Shown piece by piece: positions 56,614 through 64,000 of a stretch of DNA of 64,000 nucleotides (position 1 is the stretch's first letter; each line of letters opens with the position of its first letter). Position numbers and translations under genes: made by a program. Under the pieces are notes generated by a model. The model did not search any database. It saw only the letters and a program-made list of their open reading frames with translations, and was not told where the DNA came from. Origin of the DNA: Sanguinoderma infundibulare (lineage: Eukaryota; Basidiomycota; Agaricomycetes; Polyporales; Polyporaceae); NCBI GenBank assembly GCA_032821775.1, contig JAVLRN010000007.1, forward strand, positions 3,038,001-3,102,000. The letters are read 5' to 3'.

Positions 56614-58068
56614 CTCACTTTGTGGTGGTGGGTGGAAGGGACGACTGGATATGGGGACGCGTGGATCCGTTTGATTTTAGTGGTCCCAGGTAAGTGTACC
56701 TCGAGTACGTACGAGCACCAACGAGCGTCAGGGCGTTGGGTGCAAGTTGAACGCTACTTGAGCGTGTTGGCAGAGAGCACAAGCATTGCAAGGTGTTCGC
56801 TGTTGTTGATAAAAGGCAGGAGAGGATGGGGCAACATCGCGCAAAAGTCGCGTCGACGTCGCGGTCGACCTTGAAGAACTACAGACAGAGCTTGGGCAGG
56901 AACGCTGCGAGCACACAGGCGTCTACCGTCAGTCGCTCTGTTACTATCCTACCTTCTTACACCTTCTGCTGGACTGTACAATCCACCGACCGCCTTACGA
57001 TCACTATAATACAAGATGAGGCTTGCGACGTCGACGTCGTGCTTCCGCTGGCGCCAACCGTATACCCACCGGGAAACAGGCGCGGTCCCAGGCCTCTCAT
57101 CCAGCTGAGGTCCACGGCGCTGGCACGTCAGTGCGTTCGTTCACCCCACCACTCCATCTACCATGTACTCGGTATTAAGGCCCTATCGGACCTTCGCGCA
57201 CGGATGCCCACACTCCACTCCCTCAGCATCCACCAATACGCCCAACGTACGACAACTCGCTGCAAACACGCTAGTGGCCTACGTGACGATTAAGAATCTC
57301 TCTCGAGCTTCAAAGCTTCAAGACTTCCTGCGATAGCCACTGGAGTGACGGTACTAACCGACGGGTGTGGGCGAGCACGAAGTGTGGGTCCCTGCGCGTG
57401 CTGCAGGCGTCGTGGGCGCTGCTGACCGACTTGGGGCCGGAGAGGGGCGTGTCGGCACGAGTCGGAGGCGGAAGAACAGGACGAAGCCGAGGGGGAACAC
57501 GGGGGAGTTGGAGGCGAGGCTGGGGGAGGCGACGACGACGAATATTATGACGATGGTAAGTCATGGGTGTCCGAGTCCGACACTGGAGGTTCGGATTCCG
57601 AGGAACACCACGACGACCGCAGCGGTTACTATATTGACTTGGGGGCATCGGAGTTTGATAGGTACGTGGTCCTGGAGACTTTCACTCGGAGCCGACAGGT
57701 CTACTTGTTTGATTCGGACGACAGTGCCGATGAGGGGCCATCTGAGCTCGGGCCCGAGGCCTGAGAGACCCGTCAGTGTCCATATTCCATATTTCCATCG
57801 TGTATGTACTTTCTAGTGCTTAGTCCCCGTTGCTGACCGATATCTTAACTCCCAATCCGTGCTCGGATATTCTCATGACCTCGGTCATCTGGCATTTGCA
57901 CTGAGCAAACACGGCACAGGAAGGTAAGCGCAGGACGATAACAGAGCGGTTAATCGAGCCTGCGAAAATCGGTTCGCGCTCTGGCAGAGAACTTAAATAG
58001 CGAGGACTTCGCAGCGGCCGGGTGACTGGACCCTCCACAGCATCTTCCACCGTGCAATCAAATTGAGG
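56614..58068. other. intergenic stretch with decayed or unrecognised coding DNA
   Basis: About 1.45 kb. The plus strand holds frames of uncertain status, for example 56793-57293 (ALSDLRARMPTLHSLSIHQY resembles F-box/LRR sequence) and the acidic frame 57426-57764 listed separately. I could not join them into one gene with valid splice phases. Confidence 0.4.
57426..57764 (+). pseudogene. acidic C-terminal coding fragment
   Basis: An open plus-strand frame rich in Glu, Asp, Gly and Ser (SEAEEQDEAEGEHGGVGGEA, DDDEYYDDGKSWVSESDTGG, EEHHDDRSGYYIDLGASEFD, RYVVLETFTRSRQVYLFDSD) that ends at TGA 57762-57764. The composition, with aromatic residues and a defined stop, looks like a genuine disordered tail, possibly of an F-box-like protein. 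A TGA at 57423-57425 cuts the frame upstream and no acceptor was assigned with confidence. Unknown function. Confidence 0.35.
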
Positions 58069-59226
58069 ATGTCTGCAACGAACTTGTCGGGTTTGAAGGC
58101 ATCCCTCGATCCTTCGATTTATGCTCCGGATGAAGAAGAGAAGGTCTTCATGAAGGCAACGACAGGGATCCTGGATGACGAGGAGCTGAAGACGCACATC
58201 ATAGCAGTGCAGTCTAAAGCATACGAGGTACGCGAAACCAATTATCTATGCATCGTCGGTTGCAATCTCATGGATTACTTCAGGCGTACAAGTACCCGTG
58301 CATTCGAATTTTTGGTTTCATGAAGTGCGTCCTTTCAGATCTCAGTTGAGTGCGTGTTAAGATGATGTCCTGTCCCAGACTTAGGATGGCGCGCGTCCCT
58401 GCGTACCCTCAGCTCCTTCAACTGGGAAAGCATCGCGAGGGTGCAATCTTGCTGGACTTGGGATGTTGCTGTGTGTATCCCGAAGCGATTCCGCGCCCGC
58501 TTGTTGGCTGATGTTTTGCCGTTTGTCACTGCGTTCCAGTCGGGAGTGACATTCGCAAAGCCATTCTCGATGGGTGGCCGATGGAGGGAGTCATCGCGGC
58601 CGATCTGAGCAAAGGTGAGCCGGTCTGATTCCACTTCCGCCGTGTATCGAACGCAGTCGAACATCACCGCAGATTTCTGGAGCTTCGGACACGAGCTCTT
58701 CCGCTCCACCCCCGAGGCGTTCCCCGTCCCCTTTCTTCAAGGCAACGCCCTCGATCGTGCTTTCCTCAGCCCCGCTCCAATCCTTCACACTTCCTCCACC
58801 CCGCCGGCCCTGGCATGCGTGCCACCTCTCAGCGAGGTGACGTCTCTCAGTCAGCTGCACGGGCAGCTCTCGGCGATCTTCACCGGCGCGCTCTTCCACC
58901 TTTTCGAGTTCGGCGACCAAGAGCACGTCGCGCGCGCCCTCGCGGGGCTCCTGTCTCCCCTTCCCGGATCGATGATCTTCGGTCTGCACAGCGGGCAGCC
59001 GGAGAAGCGGATGTGGTGCCCGGACGAGGGGACGAAGATATACAGCCATTCCGCGGAGAGCTGGAAGGAGCTATGGGAAGGCGTCTTTGGGGAGGTCGGA
59101 GTCGCGGTCGAGGTGCAGGCCATACTCCGGAAGCGTGCGACGGACGGCGGGGCTTCAAAGTATGGGAATTATCCTGAGAGCACGGAGCAACGCTACCATC
59201 TGGAGTGGTCGGTGACCAGGGTTTGA
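58069..59226 (+). CDS. class I SAM-dependent methyltransferase (AusD-like)
   Basis: Five or so exons starting MSATNLSGLKASLDPSIYAP. Exon 1 ends 58227. Later exons give AYKYPCIRIFGFMKMARVPA, then GAILLDLGCC|FGSDIRKAIL with DGWPMEGVIAADLSK, a glycine-rich motif I and acidic motif II that bind S-adenosylmethionine. DFWSFGHELFRSTPEAFPVP, GQLSAIFTGALFHLFEFGDQ and GLLSPLPGSMIFGLHSGQPE follow. The motif I variant LDLGCCFG(S/Q)DIRK is characteristic of small fungal methyltransferases related to AusD/Trt5 of meroterpenoid pathways. No other biosynthetic core gene lies nearby, so the substrate is unknown and it need not be part of a cluster. About 280 aa, normal for the group. The ATG at 58069 is the first in frame before the conserved region. 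Confidence 0.85.
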
Positions 59227-59833
59227 CACTGTTGCTCGCGCACGTGTGGAGAGCGAACCATTGCACTCCGAGAGCAGGATGAAGTTTCTTGGTGCGATAA
59301 TGACTTGAAATGCTCCTTGTCGTCGTGCAATGGTCACGTTTACTGCAGTGTCTGCTGTGCTGCTTCCTGAGTACTGAAGGGTGCGTATTTATGACACTTG
59401 TATGGATGAAGGGTGTTCGATTAGGAAGTGGCGAATGGCACCGCCTGCCCCGAAGACAGGGCCGAGCGCCGGTGCGTCGTTCACCAGTCCACGATGCTGC
59501 ACTCGCCGTGGTACCGATGCACGTGGAGGCGTACGTCCGCTGTTCGGACGTGGACGCGTTGGAAGAGGAGATGCGGGGCTATGGGCGGGCGGCGGCGAGG
59601 GCGATCATCGAGGAGGGCGGCGGGCGGCGGGCAGTCGGGCTGGCTAGCGGCTCGCCTGCCGCCTTGGTATTCGATGTTGATGTTACTTAGGGTTGGTGTC
59701 CGGCCGACAGGCCTTGGAGATTTCGTCGTCCTCGGCGGGTCGACTGCGTTTTTGAGCACGTCCGTGGTCAGGCTTCCGTGAACAAATAGCGCGATAAATA
59801 TAATTATGCAAGAAGTTTCTGAGCAAAACATTC
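59227..59833. other. convergent intergenic stretch
   Basis: About 600 bp between the methyltransferase stop and the end of the DUF6533 gene. It includes both 3' flanks; the plus-strand frames present have no motif. Confidence 0.5.
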
Positions 59834-61561
59834 CTAGGCTACCACCTTCCCACTATGCAATGCGAAAGCCTTGCCCCATCCGATGCTTTCACTGGAGACG
59901 CCATCCTCCGAACCGGCATCATCGTAGGCCATCGGTCCAACGGCTCGATGCGCGAACACAAGAGTGTTCAGGTCGGAAGCCGACCCTATCTCATCTCTTG
60001 ACGACGACAACAACGACGGGGCATCCAAATGGTGGTTCACCTCTTGGAGATCCAAGAGGAATCTTGATATGAGCACCGCAGTGAGACTGGATGTAGCCGA
60101 GTCAGCGAGGATGCACTGACAAGATCTGGAGAAGTCCAACATGACCGTGGTGGACCACGTATACGTACGGCTCCGCGATCTCTACAACGTAGCTCACTTG
60201 CGTGAGGGGATCGACCTCGGCCTGGGCGCGGTTCGGTTTGTGAGCTTGGAAACGCCCACGAAAAAGGGGATAGGGCAAAGCCTTACGGGGAACATGCTGA
60301 GGGAGAGGAATATGACGTTCATGATGAACAGGAGCCTGTCGACGATGGTCACAGTGTCAGGGAAGCCTCGGATGGAATGGCTATACGCACCCGAAGTACA
60401 GTGTTCCTATAGAATGAACGTGGCGTTCAGTGCGTGGCAGCAGTACTACTTCGGGGAGAAAACCGCACCATCGCGAAGCAGGGTACTCGCAAAGGTTTCC
60501 CTGTTGCCATTGGGGCGAGCAAGAGCTTTTCGCAGCGCGACATTAGAACGATATGTTGCTTGCCATGTTACACACAGAACGATAGCGTCGGCAACGATGA
60601 GGCAGCCGCGGCCAAGGAAGTTGACTTCGCATGACCATTGCGACTGGTGAGTTACAAGGATTGATTGCAGGGTTCATTCCACGTACACCTTCGAAGTGCG
60701 AGAGGCCGAGTCAGCGAAGTCAGACAAATGACAATAGACAGGCTTGAACTGGACTTACATTTGATTGATCTCGAACGGCACACGAGTCTCGAGCATCAAG
60801 CATTCTCCTCTGACTGAGCCGCCTTCCAGGGTGGTCAGCCAGTGCAGTCGGGCCTGGGGAAGCGATCGTTTTAAATGTCTCGCAAACGGCTAAAACAAAC
60901 GTGACACGCACGAAGGTCGTTCCGACCATTAAGGAAGACAGAGCGACGACCAGGATCGACAAAGGCCATCTGTACGGTCGTTTGCACAAGGCGTACACAC
61001 GCAGCCCCGAGAATGCTGAAAAGAAAACACCATATCAGGCACAACAATCGGGAGGAATTGCGTCCACGACGTACCTGCCCAGGGTATATACTGCGAAAAC
61101 GTCAATACTTGGGCTACGATCTGGAGAATGGAGAGGCTGTAGAGCGGTTAAGTTCCGGGTGATTTGACAGTTGAGGCTGAGCACATATCGCACCTCTGTG
61201 GAACGACGGTCAGCGGTATCATAGTACACGAAGGATACCAGGAAGATCCGCACCCAGCAAGAGTAGGCCATCATGACGGCCCGTACAGCATACGCCAAGA
61301 GCGAGATGAAGCGATTGGTTAAGAACAGGATGGATGCGCCCGTAGCCTTGCGTTTCCAGAACAGGTTCACCTCGCGATCGAGTGTGATGATGTACTCGAA
61401 CACGAGCAATGCTGGCGCCACCAACTCATGAGTAAGAAGGTCCCTCGCGAACCGACGTGTCGGTGGGATCCTCACTCACTCAAAGCTGAGAGGGTGCAGT
61501 AGTTTTCCGTCATGCTTTGCAGAAAAGCGTCAGCTATTTGGGGTCGCCAAGAAAGACTCAT
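59834..61561 (-). CDS. DUF6533-type multi-helix membrane protein
   Basis: Minus-strand multi-exon gene. Exon 1 (61561-61480) encodes MSLSWRPQIADAFLQ and ends ENYCTLSAL. After a 68-bp intron (61412-61479) exon 2 resumes at 61411 as TLLVFEYIITLDREVNLFWK and RKATGASILFLTNRFISLLA, the DUF6533 hallmark. Further helices are SLSILQIVAQVLTFSQYIPW (ending 61075), a 59-bp intron, then AFSGLRVYALCKRPYRWPLS and ILVVALSSLMVGTTFVRVTF. More distal exons include PDTVTIVDRLLFIMNVIFLS and DPLTQVSYVVEIAEP joined to VLTAVLISRFLLDLQEVNHH, the family's last helix and tail; the stop is 59834-59836. Exons around 60750-60150 are incompletely resolved. Members are abundant in Agaricomycetes and have no established function. 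It is related in layout, not in sequence, to the DUF6534 gene at the other end of the window. Confidence 0.85.
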
Positions 61562-62802
61562 AGCGACGTACGTGCTCTGTTTGGTAACCATGAATTGGGC
61601 TATGGGAGAGTTGGTAGAGTTATTCATGTTGTCGCAGTAACCTGTGGGAACGACTTCGAGGGAATCCGTGGGGCGGCTTGAACGATACTTATATGCTCGC
61701 GAGGTCGCGACGCAGCACCTGCGGCTGCAGTGCGGGTTTCGAAGAACCTTGATATTGACAGCTTCGGTGTCGTTTGATCGTCGTGACCCGAGGTCGTGTC
61801 AAATGCGCTGTCTTTGTATTTCTCTGTCTGTATCATGCCAGACGAGAGGATGAGTGGTTGCACAATCTACATGGAAATGGTCTCCCTTATTCGTTTGTAA
61901 GGATCAGAACCCATGCATACCTATCCCATGGTGGATAAAACTTCCTTGAAAACAACGGTTTAACTTCCGCAGGCCGTAACACGGGAACCTGGCTATCTGT
62001 CAGACCCACATTGCATCCACTCCTAGTCGACCGTTGTCTGATCGGGGGCAAAGCGTAAGTTGTCATTCTTGATAAAGTTGGTGATGATGGTGTGGGAGAC
62101 ATATCAGGAACACACCATGCGCCGCTTCCAATCATAACATACAGGAACCGGCGAAATTTACGAGTTGCAATGTTGAGAGGCATGCAGCAGAGTAGCCTCT
62201 GACGGGATCGTTCTCGTGTTCGCCAAGCTCAGGCGAGTTGAACATCCTCCGCGTAGGGCCAGCTTGTAGGATTGTCGAAGTTGAAGGAGGCTGGTAATGA
62301 CGTTTCTGGTAATTGCGTTTGGCATCATTCACCACAGGCAAGGAAATGGTCGACTTACGCACCGGTCGAGTCACCCCCCGACGAGTTTCCAGAGAGGATT
62401 GCCCCGAAGAAAGCGAGGTAGAGGAGGTGAGAGTCCGACACATGGTCGTCGCCGCGACTCACGGTGGCCGTCGTCCCGGCCGTACAACGGACCGAGAACG
62501 CTTGACGATTCTGCTCACTGTACGTACATACCTCGTCCTAGGCATGCTCAGTTCCTTCGAGCAGCTCATTTTCAACCCACAATATCCTTGAACGAGGACG
62601 CATACACGATTTCTAGCAATTATCACAAACGACAACTTACAATCCAAGGGACAACGTGGTAAGGAGTCGCAAACGTTCATCGCGTGTGAAGCGGGCGACA
62701 GGACAGCGGCCTGAACGAATAAAAACATCACTTCTTTACGGACCCAACCAATACTCCCACCCGGTAACAGGCTATTGGGTTCGAGTCGTTGAGCTGGCCA
62801 CT
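61562..62802. other. intergenic stretch without a recognised gene
   Basis: About 1.24 kb between the DUF6533 gene start and the end of the next minus-strand gene. It includes the DUF6533 promoter. Frames such as minus 62806-62459 are hydrophobic in part but do not match the DUF6533 or DUF6534 pattern well enough to call a relic. Confidence 0.45.
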
Positions 62803-63544
62803 TCAAGGATGAACGAAAGTAAAGGCACGCACGTGTTCATTCATCTCGTCCCAATCCCGCCACCACATCGCCTCAGTCTTGTGACCGAACGACTTCATCT
62901 CGCCGTCTAACTTGGTCATCACCGCGTTCATCCCAAGCGAAAACTCAATCTCCTCCATCACCGCCAAGCAGTTGCGGTTGGTGTACGTGGAGAACATGCC
63001 GTCGTACTCATCTGTGAATGGCCGTACCTCGTACAGCCGGATACCAGACAGCTTTTGGAGATGCTCTTGGACGGCGCGGGGGACGAACCTCTTCATGGAC
63101 TTCATGAGCTTCTCGTTGTCGGACTGGGCCTGAGTGATTTCGCCGTACTTGTAGGTATTCGACCAGAGCACTTCCTTGGCGCCAAGCTCGACCGAGAGGC
63201 TCCTCCAAACGAGGTTGTGTTCGCTGGCGTAGTCCATGAGAAACGAGGTCTTGTAAGCCCAGCCGTACGCGAAGTGAGGCAGGTCGAGATCGGGTGTCGG
63301 GCCTGGTAAATCACGCTTTCGGTCCAGGTTTTTGCGCGGGCCCAGCTCCTTGAACAATCGTGCCCATTTCTGAAATCGCCAGTGAGAACAAGAGTCTCGA
63401 GGAAGTGAGAATACGACTGACCGCATGCCGCGCCCGCAAGGAACGCTCGGAGCACCCTCGCTCCTTCGCTAGTTCGGATATTGGACGGCCGTGGAGGAAC
63501 TGGATGTCCGACAAGTGACGTGTCTTCCGTTTCGGCTGCGACAT
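62803..63544 (-). CDS. hypothetical protein, unrecognised family
   Basis: Two exons: 63544-63422 (41 codons) and 63369-62803, separated by a 52-bp intron in phase 0 with GTCAGT donor and CAG acceptor; 229 aa. It starts MSQPKRKTRHLSDIQFLHGR then PISELAKERGCSERSLRA, continuing KWARLFKELGPRKNLDRKRD, DLDLPHFAYGWAYKTSFLMD, SLSVELGAKEVLWSNTYKYG and FVPRAVQEHLQKLSGIRLYE, ending RDWDEMNEHVRAFTFVHP. Soluble, mixed charged and aromatic, with no signal peptide or membrane helix and no domain I can name. Normal codon usage, a consistent phase across the intron and a TATA-like box about 115 bp upstream support a real gene. Confidence 0.65.
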
Positions 63545-63791
63545 TGCGAGTTGTCTAGCGAGGGATGATGATACCAAGGTGGCGCACAGTTGCGGCGAAT
63601 GGCAACGGATGAGGGGTATGAAGAAGAAGGTTGATGTGGCGGTGCGGAACTTTGGAGAAGCGCTTATATATGGGCCAACCAGAATGCCCGGTTCAATCGC
63701 AGCGTTGGTCCCCCGCCCCCGGCCCGCAGGAGCGCTCCGGCCCGTGTTGGTGCCAGTCGGTGAAGTTTGCCTTGCCTAGGCTGTAGCACGG
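63545..63791. promoter_or_regulatory. promoter region of the unknown gene
   Basis: Upstream DNA of the 63544 start. It contains a minus-strand TATA-like string, listed separately, and a GC-rich block after 63700. No open frame of interest. Confidence 0.4.
63662..63671 (-). promoter_or_regulatory. TATA-like element
   Basis: Minus-strand atatataag reads towards the unknown gene and lies about 120 bp before its start codon, a spacing similar to the TATA-like box before AOS1. Resemblance only. Confidence 0.35.
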
Positions 63792-63946
63792 GTGAACCCG
63801 CGGGTGTCCGAGACCTGACCCGGACCCGGACCCGCGAAAAACCCGTACCCGCGACCCGCGGGTGCCCGCGGGTTGCGGGTCTTAGCGCCGGGTGTCGCGG
63901 GTGTCGCGGGTACGGGTCGACCAGACGGGTTTGTACGCGGGTTCAC
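63792..63946. repeat. GC-rich repeat element with 11-bp terminal inverted repeats
   Basis: A 155-bp block made of imperfect units related to acccgcgggt, ggacccgg and gggtgtcgc. It opens with gtgaacccgcg (63792-63802) and closes with the exact reverse complement cgcgggttcac (63936-63946). The interior contains several nested palindromes around ccgcgg and cccgcggg, with strand bias switching near 63870 (C-rich on the left, G-rich on the right), so the whole block could fold on itself. No coding potential. The DNA on both sides is ordinary. Confidence 0.75.
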
Positions 63947-64000
63947 AGCATGGAGTACATATGTGTGGGTGGGAGGTCCATAGAAAACAGTTGCATTCCC

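Noticed and set aside
62760..62800. Possible B box (gggttcgagtc) of a tRNA
   Set aside because: No A box at a suitable distance and no stem structure.
58069..63544. Secondary-metabolite gene cluster around the methyltransferase
   Set aside because: Neighbours are DUF6533 membrane and unknown proteins; no polyketide synthase, terpene synthase, NRPS, P450 or transporter is present.
1..64000. CRISPR arrays, bacterial operons, prophage or integrated virus
   Set aside because: Gene structure is intron-rich and eukaryotic throughout. No regularly spaced repeats, integrase, reverse transcriptase or capsid-like frames were seen.

Overview
The window is genomic DNA from a filamentous basidiomycete, most likely an Agaricomycete of polypore type. 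The evidence is: genes split by many short GT-AG introns of about 50-70 bases, compact GC-rich exons, DUF6533/DUF6534-type seven-helix membrane proteins, an AusD-like methyltransferase, a Zn2Cys6 regulator, degenerate F-box-like paralogues, and conserved eukaryotic genes (GRASP, SUMO E1 subunit AOS1, dihydrofolate synthase, PRP24/SART3, SMC6, a PPR protein). All exon limits were read by eye from splice motifs and frame continuity. I ran no alignment or search.

Layout. 1-393 (-): 5' part of an alpha/beta hydrolase cut by the window edge. 1839-3838 (-): DUF6534 membrane protein. About 5200-15880: a very large imperfect inverted repeat. Its two arms of about 5.1-5.2 kb carry convergent copies of one six-exon gene of unknown function around a unique 353-bp spacer. 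16143-18882 (+): MATH/BTB-like protein. 20145-21924 (-): GRASP Golgi protein with a histidine-rich tail. 22396-23463 (+): F-box-like gene with an in-frame stop. 23464-26091: gene-poor. 26092-28944 (+): mitochondrial PPR protein. 29924-33191 (+): Zn2Cys6 transcription factor. 34307-36874 (+): AOS1. 38258-39847 (-): FOL3-type dihydrofolate synthase. 40240-44842 (-): PRP24/SART3. 45217-46906 (+): single-span membrane protein. 47726-49237 (-): intact F-box-like gene. 49536-54126 (+): SMC6. 54913-56613 (-): frameshifted and fragmentary relatives of that F-box-like gene. 58069-59226 (+): methyltransferase. 59834-61561 (-): DUF6533 membrane protein. 62803-63544 (-): unknown protein. 63792-63946: a GC-rich repeat element with short terminal inverted repeats.

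The strongest candidate for something undescribed is the 5.2-15.9 kb inverted repeat. Both copies of its gene are open from start to stop (1212 and 1232 aa by my reading). All exonic length differences are multiples of three, while at least one intron differs by 2 bp, so both copies look maintained as coding sequence. The proteins are acidic, apparently disordered, and contain an array of SUMO-acceptor consensus sites (psi-K-x-E) spaced about 9-11 residues before hydrophobic-acidic SIM-like strings (VILLD, IVMLD, VIDLT, VIVLDDD). The arms differ in a mosaic way: nearly identical tracts (7327-8200 and 10046-10337 on the left arm) lie between clearly diverged ones, as expected for patchy gene conversion. 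A SUMO E1 subunit (AOS1) and SMC6, whose complex carries the NSE2 SUMO ligase, also lie in this window; that proximity may be chance.
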